From: Runella sp. MFBS21
GTDB taxonomy: Bacteria; Bacteroidota; Bacteroidia; Cytophagales; Spirosomataceae
Assembly: GCF_029433105.1 (NCBI RefSeq)
Contig: NZ_JARNTW010000010.1
Coordinates: 181,513-245,512, forward strand
Reading direction: 5' to 3'
DNA: 64,000 nucleotides
Shown here piece after piece: positions 17,880 to 28,000 of the stretch; position 1 is the first letter of the stretch; the number at the start of each line of letters is the position of its first letter. The translations under genes and the position numbers were made by a program. The notes beneath the pieces are model-generated. The model ran no database searches. It had not been told where the DNA came from and saw only the letters and a program-made list of their open reading frames with translations.

Positions 17880-17915
17880 GGTTCCTGTTGGTTAAAAAAA
17901 GTTCTATAGAACCAA
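17880..17915 (-). promoter_or_regulatory. Overlapping inverted repeats in the leader of SusC pair 1
   Basis: Directly before the start codon lie the palindrome GTTCTATAGAAC (17901-17912), the pair TTGGTT (17888-17893) / AACCAA (17910-17915), and GGTTC (17880-17884) / GAACC (17909-17913). The arms share bases, so the pairings would be mutually exclusive. This suggests an operator or leader structure; no function is shown. Confidence 0.4.
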
Positions 17916-18196
17916 TACCTCAAGGGTTATGAAATAGACTACTCTGCATGACGAATTTTTTTAAAAAAATGTATTATTTAATGATAAATTAAAAATTTTA
18001 TAATATAAACGTAATACTTTAAAAAAATAAAATAATAGTTTTTGGTTGATTTTCAGAAGATTGTGTTTGGGAGGGCAAAATGTTGATAATAAAGAAAGTC
18101 CTATAGACTGATAAAAAACTAGAGGCGGAAGATAATCCTCCGCCTCTGAGCAAACTACCAATTGTACATTAATCCTATCTTATCTAAACTTATCAT
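17916..18196. other. AT-rich spacer between SusC pair 1 and SusD pair 2
   Basis: No gene. Very A/T-rich from ~17950 to 18050, as expected for the promoter region of SusC pair 1. It contains the terminator of pair 2 (18112-18147). Confidence 0.6.
18112..18147 (-). terminator. Rho-independent terminator of SusCD pair 2
   Basis: AGAGGCGGA (18121-18129) and TCCGCCTCT (18139-18147) form a 9-bp stem. On the minus strand it is followed by AGTTTTTTAT. Confidence 0.88.
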
Positions 18197-19891
18197 TTAC
18201 CAAGGTTTGCTAGTGCCTTGTACAATCCAGGGCTTAGACCATTGGCTATTTTTTCCTCTTAAACCTGAATGAGTAGTGGTTTCGAGCTTATTGATTGCCG
18301 CATCTGCGTTGGTACGGTTGAAGTTTACTTCATTGTCACCATAGTTGAAACGAACAGGTAGCACTGGCTCAGCAGAAGCGGGTCCTGCTTTCAAAGCTGG
18401 AAGGCCTGTTCTTCTATAATCAAACCACGCTTCAGTAGCAGCAGTCCAGCTAGCAATCCACTTTTGCTCCATGATGCGAGCAAGGGTATTGTTGAAAGCT
18501 ACCCCAGGCTGTGCGATATAAGCGTCATATTGAGTTCCAACGCCCCAAGTTTCGAGAGAGTTTTTCACACCTGCATTGTAGTGCGTAGCTGCCGAACCTA
18601 CAGACCAACCCTTTTGAGCCGCTTCAGCCAAAATAAAGGCCGTTTCAGCCGATGAAGCTAAACGAGCCCTTAACAAACCCCCACTGCTACCGCGATATAC
18701 ATCTGCTAGCTGTGATACATGCTGATTCTGAACTGTTTGGCCCGGAGTTGGGTTGTTGTTGTAATAATCTGGTTGTCTTAATCCAGGAGGCACACCTACG
18801 TACTCGTTGGTGTCGAGTGTGCCTGTGTAGAGGTTCGGATTATAACGGCGTGTGAACTTAATTCCTTTTTTCACTTCTACATTCAATACTTGATCGGTCA
18901 AGTAAGGAGTCCCTGTCATGACAACCCCGTCTTTTCTGATAAAAGGATCAACCGCTGTAGCAAGAGTAGGGTCAGCTACCCACTGCACATGCACGGGAGC
19001 AATCCATACTTTTAGGCGAGGGTCTTTGTTGGTAAGCAAGGCATTCACCAAAGTTTGAGCTGGTTTTTTTCTTCTAAAGTTTGATTGCTCTTGGTCAAAA
19101 GCAGTTGCACCCGGCCAAGAGTTGCCAGAAGTAGCTCCAATGTAGCTCATAGTAGCATCTTCACTTGGGGTCTTGATATACACACCAGAAGCATACACAG
19201 CTTCAATACCAGCCTTAGCCTCAGCCGACATTTTTTCGGATACTCTCATGTAGTAGCGCAACAAAAGGGTGTTGGCGAATTTCTGCCAAGAGGTAGGGTT
19301 TCCGTTGTAATAAATATCATAGCCTGCTGTATATCCGGTAGCATCTTTAGAAGCAAACAATTCAGAAGCGGTTTTCAAGTCAGCAATGATTCCTTTGTAG
19401 ATTACTTCTTGACTATCGAAGGCAGGCTTCAAAAATTCGTTTGATTGGTCGCCTTTCACGGCTGAAGTATAAGGAGCATCACCCCACAAATCTGTAATCA
19501 CTCCAAAAATGAATGAACGCATGGTAAGCGCTACTCCTTGGTGGAATTTGTAGTTAAGAGTTACCGAACGTTTGTACAAAAATTCGTTGTTACGAAGGAT
19601 ATTGTACCAACCGTTCCAATCTTGTGGACCCCAATCATAGTGATTAACGCCACTAAACCAACCGTCGTGTTGGATGTGTTGAGCTACACCCGCTACATCC
19701 CCGTAGCCTAGTTCCAAATAAGCACGCCCTACAGAATTCATGATTTCGGGCATCATTAAGTTGGGATTGGCGGTGGCAGGATCAATCCCGTTGGGGTTTT
19801 CGTTGATCTCGCTGAGTTTGTCGCTACAAGAAGCGATAACCATTACGGCGAGTACCAAAAGTGATTTTGATATGAGTTTTAACATGTTCAT
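18197..19891 (-). CDS. SusD-like nutrient-binding lipoprotein (pair 2)
   Basis: 564 aa, SusD-like_2 type, lipobox VIASC near residue 22. It shares with the pair 1 SusD the segment NENPNGIDPATANPNLMMPE, the helix FGVITDLWGDAPYTSAVKG, the SWTAATEAWFDYRRTGLP block and the C-terminal WSKPWIVQGTSKPW. It is longer by an insertion around residues 290-345, a likely ligand-contact loop difference. The 23-bp gap to its SusC and the following terminator mark a two-gene unit. Confidence 0.93.
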   Translation of the reverse strand: MNMLKLISKSLLVLAVMVIASCSDKLSEINENPNGIDPATANPNLMMPEIMNSVGRAYLELGYGDVAGVAQHIQHDGWFSGVNHYDWGPQDWNGWYNILRNNEFLYKRSVTLNYKFHQGVALTMRSFIFGVITDLWGDAPYTSAVKGDQSNEFLKPAFDSQEVIYKGIIADLKTASELFASKDATGYTAGYDIYYNGNPTSWQKFANTLLLRYYMRVSEKMSAEAKAGIEAVYASGVYIKTPSEDATMSYIGATSGNSWPGATAFDQEQSNFRRKKPAQTLVNALLTNKDPRLKVWIAPVHVQWVADPTLATAVDPFIRKDGVVMTGTPYLTDQVLNVEVKKGIKFTRRYNPNLYTGTLDTNEYVGVPPGLRQPDYYNNNPTPGQTVQNQHVSQLADVYRGSSGGLLRARLASSAETAFILAEAAQKGWSVGSAATHYNAGVKNSLETWGVGTQYDAYIAQPGVAFNNTLARIMEQKWIASWTAATEAWFDYRRTGLPALKAGPASAEPVLPVRFNYGDNEVNFNRTNADAAINKLETTTHSGLRGKNSQWSKPWIVQGTSKPW

Positions 19892-19914
19892 CGTATTGAT
19901 TTAAATGTTAGTTA

Positions 19915-22900
19915 TTACAAACTAAAGTTCAATTTGAAACCTACAGGTACCGTCCAAGGCATTACGTTTTGGAGTTCGATTCCTTGACGGAAGCGGCCGC
20001 TGTCTGCTTGGAAAGCTCTTTCAGGGTCAATACCAATTTTGGAGGCAGTCCAAAGCATGATGTTTCTGGTAAATAATGAAATACTAGCATTGCGGAAGCC
20101 ACCAATGTTTGGAATACTATAAGAGAAAGACAACTCTCTCAATTTAAGGAAAGAGGCATCAAAAGTGATTTGCTTATTGAAGCTCCAAGGATAGGTATCA
20201 GTGATAGGGTAAATATTGGTACCAGCTCCCCCTAAGTGTTCTTTGTAAGTACCATCAGATTGTAGAATTACCCCAGGGATGAATCCACCGTCTCCGTCAG
20301 CACCCATTCCACCAGTAGCTTTGGTGTGTCCACCTACCCGTGGGAAATTACCGTTGGTAGGGATGATGTATTTTTCAGGATCTGATTTCAAAAGGGCTAC
20401 TAATTCTGCTTCTGAGTACAATCCACCCGGAATAAGTTGATTTAACTGACGTTGAGATTTCCAGTCAGATTCGCCGTAGCGATAAGTATAAGATTGGAAG
20501 TTTCCACCTACGCGGGCATCAAAGCTAGCGGCCAATGAGAAGCGTTTGTAAGAAAGCGTAGCCTGCATACCCATGATAAAACGAGGGTTAAAGTTTCCTA
20601 CTTTCTCGCGGGCATTACGGTCGTTTACAGCAATCCACTCACCGTTGTTGTTGAGGATAGGCCAACGATAATAAGGCGATGCGGGGTCTGTTACGGTAGC
20701 ATAACCCCGGCTGTAGATGTTTCCGATTTCTTCTCCTACAAATGTAAACGCCCCTCCATTGTTGTCGTCCCAAAGCGTATAGAAATCCATTCCTTCCGTC
20801 AACTCCTTAATCGTAGTACGGTTGCGAGTGAAATTCATGTTGAGGTCAAGATTCCAGCCGTTTTTGTCACGAATAGGAGTACCTCCAAGGTTGATTTCCC
20901 AACCTTTGCTAGCTAGCAAACCAGCGTTGATAAGCTTACTATTAAAGCCCGACGAAGAAGGCGTAGTAATACCCAAGATTTGGTTCTTGTTTTCTAAGTA
21001 ATAGTAAGTGCCTTCAAAACGTAGACGGTTTTCAAACAAACCTAAATCCACCCCAAATTCGGTAGATGTTGCGATTTCAGGTTTCAACTGAGCGTTTAAT
21101 AATGTTTGGGGTACGTTGGTGGTAATTAAGCTTCCCCAGCTTCCTGTTCCCAAGGTAGGCATCAACTGATAAGGATTGGCGTCGTTACCTACTTGTGCCC
21201 ATCCAGCTCTTAATTTCAAAAGAGAAATCGACTTAGGCAAACTGAAAGCATAGTTAGCAAGCCAGCTCAATGAAGCTGAAGGATAGAAATAAGAGCGGTT
21301 TTCGGCAGGCAATGTACTCGACCAGTCGTTACGAGCAGTCAAGTCTAAATAAAGCATGTTTTTATAACCTAAAGAAGCCATTCCGTAAAGACTATAGATT
21401 GCTTTTTTAGCACTGCTATTGCTTACTTGAAGGGAGGCCAAAGGAATGTTTGAAATTCTATAAAGCCCTGGTACCGTCAAGATAGCTCCGCCCATAAAGT
21501 CTTCTTTGTAGTTTTGGACCATGTAGTTTCCACCGCCCGATACGCTAAAGTCGAAAGCATTGATATTTTTCTTGTAGGTCAATAAGAAATCTGCGTTGGT
21601 TTCTTTGCGACCTAGACCTTGAAGATAATATCCTCCATTGCGACCACGGCTATAGCTCCAGGGGATTTTGGTCTCGCGATCTTCTACAAACATATCATGA
21701 GAGATACGAGCAAAAGCTGACAAATTAGAAGTAATAGCATAATCAAGTTTCATATTACCGTAAATACGGTCGCGGTTGAAGCCATTGTTGATGGCATATG
21801 CCAAAAAGTAAGGATTATCTCCATTTGTAGGCGACATTTGCTTGATTTGCTCATTACCAGGTACCCAGTAGTTTTGTAGCTCTCTTACATCTACATGTGA
21901 CCATTGATAAACGGCCTCTAGCGGGTTGGCACCGCGGTTGGCAGTAGAAGGGCGGTTGTCGGATTGTGAACGTACGAAGTTTAAATTGGTAGTTAATTTT
22001 ACCTTTTGATGAATATCATAAGTTCCAGAAGCAGATAAAGAGTGACGATTAAGGTCTGAATTTGGAATAAGACCTTGATTGGTCATCAGGTTGTAAGACA
22101 CCCGGTAAGTGGTTTTGTCAGTTGAACCCGAAATAGCGATGTTGTTGGTAGAAGTAATTCCAGTTTGGAGGAAATTCTTCATATTGTCTTTGTAGGAGCG
22201 CAATTCGGTAGGAATCTTGTTACCATTGGCATCCAACGGGCTATTCCACTGTGCGGCCAAAATCCCCTTATCCAGTTCAGGACCTCCCCAATAAGCTGAA
22301 GTTTCATCAAGACGGGCATTACGATCACCATTCCCATATTTGTAATGAAGATCTAAGTAGCGGTAAGGCGTTTCGAAGACGTTGCTTGTAGAGAATGATA
22401 CGCCTAGCCCTTTACCTTTTTTACCAGATTTGGTGGTAATCAAAATTACTCCATTACCAGCGCGTGAGCCATAGAGCGCAGCAGCACTTGGCCCTTTCAA
22501 TACCGAAATGCTTTCTACATCATCAGGGTTGATGTCTGAAATGGCATTACCATAGTCAACGTTGTTACGATCTCCCATCGAACGGATGTTGTTGAGGCTG
22601 TTGGCTACAGGCACACCGTCAATCACAAAAAGAGGCTGGTTGTCGTTGCTTAATGAAGTAGCTCCACGGATGATGACGCTAACCGATGAACCAGCGCCAC
22701 TTGTTTGATTGATAGTGACCCCTGCCACACGGCCAGAAAGGGCATTGAGAACGTTTTCTTGAGGTACATTTACGATGTCTTTTCCCGATACTTCACCTAC
22801 CGAATAGCCCAAAGAGCGTTTCTCTCTTTTGATACCCAAGGCGGTTACTACTACTTCGTTTAGATTTTCGGCTCCTGGTGTAAGACTTACGTCTACTACA

Positions 22901-23196
22901 CTGCGGCTTCCAACCGATACTTCATTGGCATCATAGCCCACAAATGAAAAGACAAGTACAGGATTGCTACCATTTACTTCAATGGAATAGTTACCTGTGG
23001 CGTTGGTACTAGTTCCTTTCTGAGTACCCTTAATAACAACGTTTACTCCGGGCATGCCAGAGCCATCTTCGCTCGTAGTGACTTTTCCAGTAATGGTTCT
23101 GACTTGGGCATACACCGAAGTACAGCAGATACCAAATACTAGAACTACCACACACAATCGTTTGATTGCTTTTTGTAATAGAAAAAAGTGTCTCAT
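19915..23196 (-). CDS. SusC/RagA-type TonB-dependent transporter (pair 2)
   Basis: A 1093-aa outer-membrane importer with signal peptide (ends SVYAQ), CarboxypepD_reg-like domain, TonB-box region EVVVTALGIKREKRSLGYSV, plug with ILITTK after the LKGPSAAALYGSRAG signature, and a barrel ending in GFKLNFSL. Strong similarity to SusC of pair 1 over the whole plug indicates tandem duplication. No STN domain. The mRNA leader begins with a very strong hairpin whose base touches the ATG (23197-23253), so its translation is probably controlled. Confidence 0.95.
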   Translation of the reverse strand: MRHFFLLQKAIKRLCVVVLVFGICCTSVYAQVRTITGKVTTSEDGSGMPGVNVVIKGTQKGTSTNATGNYSIEVNGSNPVLVFSFVGYDANEVSVGSRSVVDVSLTPGAENLNEVVVTALGIKREKRSLGYSVGEVSGKDIVNVPQENVLNALSGRVAGVTINQTSGAGSSVSVIIRGATSLSNDNQPLFVIDGVPVANSLNNIRSMGDRNNVDYGNAISDINPDDVESISVLKGPSAAALYGSRAGNGVILITTKSGKKGKGLGVSFSTSNVFETPYRYLDLHYKYGNGDRNARLDETSAYWGGPELDKGILAAQWNSPLDANGNKIPTELRSYKDNMKNFLQTGITSTNNIAISGSTDKTTYRVSYNLMTNQGLIPNSDLNRHSLSASGTYDIHQKVKLTTNLNFVRSQSDNRPSTANRGANPLEAVYQWSHVDVRELQNYWVPGNEQIKQMSPTNGDNPYFLAYAINNGFNRDRIYGNMKLDYAITSNLSAFARISHDMFVEDRETKIPWSYSRGRNGGYYLQGLGRKETNADFLLTYKKNINAFDFSVSGGGNYMVQNYKEDFMGGAILTVPGLYRISNIPLASLQVSNSSAKKAIYSLYGMASLGYKNMLYLDLTARNDWSSTLPAENRSYFYPSASLSWLANYAFSLPKSISLLKLRAGWAQVGNDANPYQLMPTLGTGSWGSLITTNVPQTLLNAQLKPEIATSTEFGVDLGLFENRLRFEGTYYYLENKNQILGITTPSSSGFNSKLINAGLLASKGWEINLGGTPIRDKNGWNLDLNMNFTRNRTTIKELTEGMDFYTLWDDNNGGAFTFVGEEIGNIYSRGYATVTDPASPYYRWPILNNNGEWIAVNDRNAREKVGNFNPRFIMGMQATLSYKRFSLAASFDARVGGNFQSYTYRYGESDWKSQRQLNQLIPGGLYSEAELVALLKSDPEKYIIPTNGNFPRVGGHTKATGGMGADGDGGFIPGVILQSDGTYKEHLGGAGTNIYPITDTYPWSFNKQITFDASFLKLRELSFSYSIPNIGGFRNASISLFTRNIMLWTASKIGIDPERAFQADSGRFRQGIELQNVMPWTVPVGFKLNFSL

Positions 23197-23253
23197 ATAG
23201 TCTGTTTGTTTAGTTAGTACCTATGGTACGAAATAACTAAACAAACAGACTAT
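23197..23253 (-). promoter_or_regulatory. Long two-tier hairpin abutting a susC start codon
   Basis: A perfect 20-bp inverted repeat (23197-23216 with 23234-23253, arm ATAGTCTGTTTGTTTAGTTA on the plus strand) encloses GTACC-TAT-GGTAC (23217-23229) plus a 4-nt bulge. The stem ends at the base next to the ATG (23196), so the whole ribosome-loading region would be double-stranded in the mRNA. It is too compact for a usual invertible promoter. A leader-RNA switch or a dimeric operator are the likely readings. Confidence 0.65.
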
Positions 23254-23356
23254 CGATAGAATGTTATTTTTTTTGTAGAATTATTGACTAAGAAGTATTT
23301 GAGATATACGTAAACGATTGATAAATTGAAAATTTATTGATGTAAAATCAGTTAAA

Positions 23357-23385
23357 TAGGTGAAGAAAGACTCTTTCTTCACCTA
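23357..23385 (-). terminator. Terminator-like hairpin after SusCD pair 3
   Basis: TAGGTGAAGAAAGA (23357-23370) and TCTTTCTTCACCTA (23372-23385) are perfectly complementary. It lies just past the stop of the minus-strand SusD. The downstream T-tract is weak. Confidence 0.65.
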
Positions 23386-23391
23386 CTTTAT

Positions 23392-25032
23392 TTATTGTAA
23401 CAACCAAATTTTTGAAAATTCATTGTCTGTTGCGGGCGACAATGTACTCACTCCTTGGTCATAAGCATTTCTGTTTTGCCCGAGTTCATTACCTGGATAA
23501 CGATACCTCAATGGGAACGTATAACCGCTCAAGCGACCGTTACTGAAAATATTGGGTAAGCCTGTGCGGCGCAAATCCAAGTAGGCTTCTGTAGATACGG
23601 TAAACAATGCCAACCATTTTTGGTCAGCAATTTTGGTCAGCTGTCCTGCTTTATCAGAAGGAAGTGCCACGCTTGCTTGGGCTAGATATTTGTCAATATC
23701 AGCTTGTTTTACGCCCCATCTTAACAAAGAGTTAGTGATTCCTTTCCGGTAATAAGTATCAGCACTTCCCGAAATCAGACCTTTGGCGGCTGCTTCTGCC
23801 AAAATAAATTGTACTTCATCACTATTGATGATTTGAGCCTTGAGCAAGTTATGTTTATTTTGACGGAATAATTGCGAAAATTGTGATACTTTAAAATTAC
23901 CTACTACTCCACCTGCGGCGGTATTGTAGTGACCATTACCGTTTTTCCAATCGCTCAACATCCCAGCAATAAATCCTACATATAGCTTATCGGTGTCGGT
24001 AACGTTAGAAAGTTGAGCTGATATGTCTTTGTTAGAGGCATCCAAGTACTCCCATTTTGAGGTATAGCTAAAACCGTTAGGATCAGTAGTAGTTACAGTT
24101 TGGCCGTCTTTGGTTTTATCCGTAGTCCAAGGGTTTTCGACAGGAGCTACCCATACGTTTAAGCGTGGATCTTTGAGGTCTGTTAATTTATCAACCAAGG
24201 TTTTGCAAGGACGTCTTTTATTAAATTCATCTACTGAACCCCAGTTGATAGTTCCACCTTTCCAAGAGTTATCGGCTGTAGTTCCTACATATGCAATAGA
24301 AGCGTTATCGGTCGCTTCTGTCAATAAAGGCGCATTCATCAGAGCCGTCATGCGTGCTCCTGCATCAGACAATTTGCCCGATGCCCGCATGATAAGGCGA
24401 AGTTTAAGAGAATTTGCAAATTTAATCCATTTTGTTTTGTCTCCTCCAAACATCAAATCATAGCTTTTATCGATAGGCTCAGTACCTGACGTGATAAGAG
24501 CGGTAGCTTCATCTAGCTCTTTCAACAAACCTGCATAGGTATCAGCTTGCTTGTCGTATTTCGGATAAAGAATCCCTTGCCTTGCTTTCAAAGCTTGGGT
24601 ATAGTACACATCCCCATAAAAATCGGTCATGAATGAAAACAATAATACCCGGAAGGTAATGAAAATTCCTTTGTGAGCATTGGAAGCTCTTTTGTCGGCC
24701 AAGCCGATAGAGCCATCAATCAACTTCAGGATATTCATAGCCGAATACATATCATCAATAGGCGATTTGAATCCTGAATAAAAATTATCGCCACTTTGAT
24801 AATTGCTTTGCATGTGCTGAACAGCACTTGGAAGGCGTCGATTATCAAAACCCATATTTTGATAAAAGAGAGAAGTTTGCTTGATGACAGAGGCCAACAA
24901 AAATGGGTCATTGACTGACTCTACAGCATCAAGCTGCTGAGTGGTGTCGTAAATCCTCAACTCATCCTTGCTACAAGAAGTAGCTACGGTGGTCAGCAGG
25001 GCTACGGAAAGTATTTTGATATATGATTTCAT
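23392..25032 (-). CDS. SusD-like nutrient-binding lipoprotein (pair 3)
   Basis: 546 aa, SusD-like_2 type, lipobox VATSC near residue 20. It keeps the family blocks LFSFMTDFYGDVYYTQALKA, VQFILAEAAAKGL and TVSTEAYLDLRRTGLP, but is clearly more diverged from the other two SusD proteins than they are from each other. This suggests an older pair with a different ligand. 24 bp separate it from its SusC. Confidence 0.92.
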   Translation of the reverse strand: MKSYIKILSVALLTTVATSCSKDELRIYDTTQQLDAVESVNDPFLLASVIKQTSLFYQNMGFDNRRLPSAVQHMQSNYQSGDNFYSGFKSPIDDMYSAMNILKLIDGSIGLADKRASNAHKGIFITFRVLLFSFMTDFYGDVYYTQALKARQGILYPKYDKQADTYAGLLKELDEATALITSGTEPIDKSYDLMFGGDKTKWIKFANSLKLRLIMRASGKLSDAGARMTALMNAPLLTEATDNASIAYVGTTADNSWKGGTINWGSVDEFNKRRPCKTLVDKLTDLKDPRLNVWVAPVENPWTTDKTKDGQTVTTTDPNGFSYTSKWEYLDASNKDISAQLSNVTDTDKLYVGFIAGMLSDWKNGNGHYNTAAGGVVGNFKVSQFSQLFRQNKHNLLKAQIINSDEVQFILAEAAAKGLISGSADTYYRKGITNSLLRWGVKQADIDKYLAQASVALPSDKAGQLTKIADQKWLALFTVSTEAYLDLRRTGLPNIFSNGRLSGYTFPLRYRYPGNELGQNRNAYDQGVSTLSPATDNEFSKIWLLQ

Positions 25033-25056
25033 CGTTTTTGCTTTAAGAGTGATTAC

Positions 25057-28000
25057 TTAAAAATCCAAGGAAAGTTTAAATCCATACGAACGAATACTTG
25101 GGAGGGTAGCTCTCAAAATTCCTTGGTTGGTGCCCACGCCTGAAAAGGCCGATTCAGGGTCTTCGTTGCGTCCAGATGCATTCCATTGAAACAAGTTACG
25201 TCCGATAAAAGCCAAGCTTACGTTGTTGAGGTTGTATTTGTTGGTAATAGCTCTAGGCAAGGTATAAGCCAATGAAATTTCTCTCATTTTGAAGTTGGTT
25301 GCATCGTAGGTTCTGGTAGCAGAGAAGTTCCAGATGATGTCTCCGTAACCATTGTAAGGGAAATCGTAGAACGTATTTTTTGGGTTAGCTCCGTTTACGA
25401 TATAGTCAGCGTCGGTAGCTTTTGAAGGGTCGCCTGTGTAATTAGGATTCAAGAAAACTCCTTTTACGTAGCTAGCATCTTGGAAGTTAGAACGCTTATC
25501 ATCATTGTTGCTGTTGATAGCGGCATATTCACTTGAGCCTTCGGCTGGCCAAGGTAGCCCTCCATGAGCGGCGTCGCGTCCACCTACCCACCAAAGGTTG
25601 TTGGCATCGGCTCCTAAAGTAGTGATAGCACGGCCATTAGATTCTGCATATTGCTGGTTTACTGATACATATTTACCTCCTTTGCGAAAGCTACCTACTA
25701 AGCCAAGCGTAAATTGTTTGTATTTGAGGGTAGTGTTTAGACCCAATATAAAATCAGGATTGAAGTTGCCGAGTTTGCCACGGTCGCGTTCATCACTTGA
25801 TTTTTGGATTTTACCTTCGTTGCTATCCAACAAAGGCATTCCGGCATACTTACCAGTTTTGACTCGTAAGATTGGGTTTTCTTCGTAGATACTTCCGATT
25901 ACTTCGCCTTCTGCTAGTTTCACTTTTGTTTTACCGTCATAGCTCGCAAATACATAACCAGCTGGCGCAAATTTGTCAGATAGGCGGGTAATTTTTGCTT
26001 TGTAGTGAGTAAAACTGGTTGAAATATCCCAAGTAAAATCTTTGGTTTTAAGCGCAGTAAAGTTTAGTCCCCATTCATAGCCTTTATTGCGAACATCACC
26101 GATGTTGGTCAACAAACCTGTATAGCCCGTTCCTTGTACCAAAGGAATGTTATCAATCTGATCTTTTTGGTCTTTCACAAAATAAGTAAAGTCCAGCTTC
26201 AATCGATTGCTTAGCATCCAAAGATCCAATCCTACTTCTTTAGAAACTGAATGTTGAGCTTTTAAGTCAGGATCTACAATGGTAGCATTCAAACTTACAG
26301 TATTGATAGAACCCCAAGGACTGGCATCAAAGCTGTAGGTATCAATGGAGCGGCGACGTACTAGACCGTTGCCCACATCTGCATAATTTAAGCGTGCTTT
26401 GAGATAGTTGATAACTTGTGGTAGTTTAAAAGTTTCGGAAGCTACCCAACTCAATGAAGCAGAAGGGTAGAAATAACTGATTTTTTCTTGTGCATAGGCG
26501 CCTTTCCAATCGTTACGACCCGTTACTTCCAAAAACAACTTATTGTCGTAGCTGATGTTGGCCGTACCATAGGCACTTACCGATTTGCCGTTGAAATACG
26601 GCGCTCCTACGTTGGTGCCTAAGTTTGTACTAGTACCATTTACGGTCAAAGTTCCAGCTTTGATGTTGGCCAAAGTAAATAAGTTGGGAGAACTCAAATC
26701 ACCTCCCACCACTTCGAGCGAACTAGCATTGGTGAATCGATAGTTACCCCCGCCCGATACCGTCACTGAGGTTTTTCCGAAGGTATTGTTGTAAGTCAAA
26801 ATCGCATCAGTGTTGGCCTCCATACTGTTGTTGCTACCCACCACGTATTGGCCGTAAGGGTCGCCTTTCGCTCCCCAAGATTGGCGCAATTCATAATTTT
26901 CTTTCACATTTTGCATACCTGTGCGTAGCATCAAAGAAAATGGCTGAGAGAGCTGCCAATCCAACTGTGCCTTTCCAAAATAGTTGTCACGGGCAAACTT
27001 GTGGATTTTTTCGTACGTAATCCACCAAGGATTGTTTTGGGCTACGTCTATGCCATTGTCTTTCATGATGGCGCCGTTTTGACGTACGCCTTCAAAGCCA
27101 GTCAACCAATAATCGCGCATTTGTGACAAAGGTTGAAGATTGGTAGGGAGGTTAAACAACAAATCATTTAAGACACTGTTAGAACCCGTCACGTTGGCTT
27201 TGTTGGGCGTAAAAGTTTTGATGTAGCTACCACTTACCGTCACTCTTACGTCTTGTGTCAAATTGTAAGTAGTATTCAACGTAAAGGATTTTTGGTCGGT
27301 TTTGGTGTTGGGCATTACCCCTTTGTTGTTCATGTCAGACACCGAAAAGCGAAACGAACCTTTGTCGTAATTGCCTGTTACTCCGATGGTATTGGTAAAT
27401 GTGCTCCCCGTTTGCAAGTACGACTTCATGCGATTTTCGCCCGAAGACCGCATGGGACCATTTTTCCATTGCTTAGCTGCCACATCCCAGTAATCAGCCG
27501 AAAATGACCCGTCAAGAATAGGCCCCCAGGTGTCGGTATTGTCATATTGCCACTCGTAGGCTCTTTCTCCTTGCCCAAATATCTGTTGCTCAGGAAAAAA
27601 CTGATAAGCGCGATCGGCAGTAGCAGAAGAAGTATAACTTACACCAATTCCTTTTTTCATACCTGCTCCTGACTTCGTAGTAATCATAATTACCCCATTA
27701 CCACCTTCAGCTCCATATAACGCCCCTGCACTTCCACCTTTGAGGATAGTCACGGATGCAATGTCTTCAGGGTTGAGCTGCGAAAGAATGTTACCAAAAT
27801 CTACTCCGTCTTTGTTGGTAAATGATTGGGTGCCTACAGGTACGCCATTGATAACGTACAAGGGTTGGCTTTTTAAGGAGACGTTGGCATCACTGAGAGT
27901 AGGCATTGCCGAAGAGCCCCGAATATTTACCAAAACCGATGAGGTAGGGTCGCTACTGAGGTTGGTGAGGTTTACGCCGCTGATTTTACCGTCCAACGAT

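Noticed and set aside
23197..23253. Invertible promoter flanked by inverted repeats
   Set aside because: Only 17 bp separate the arms, too little for a promoter, and no site-specific recombinase gene is near. A leader hairpin or operator fits better.
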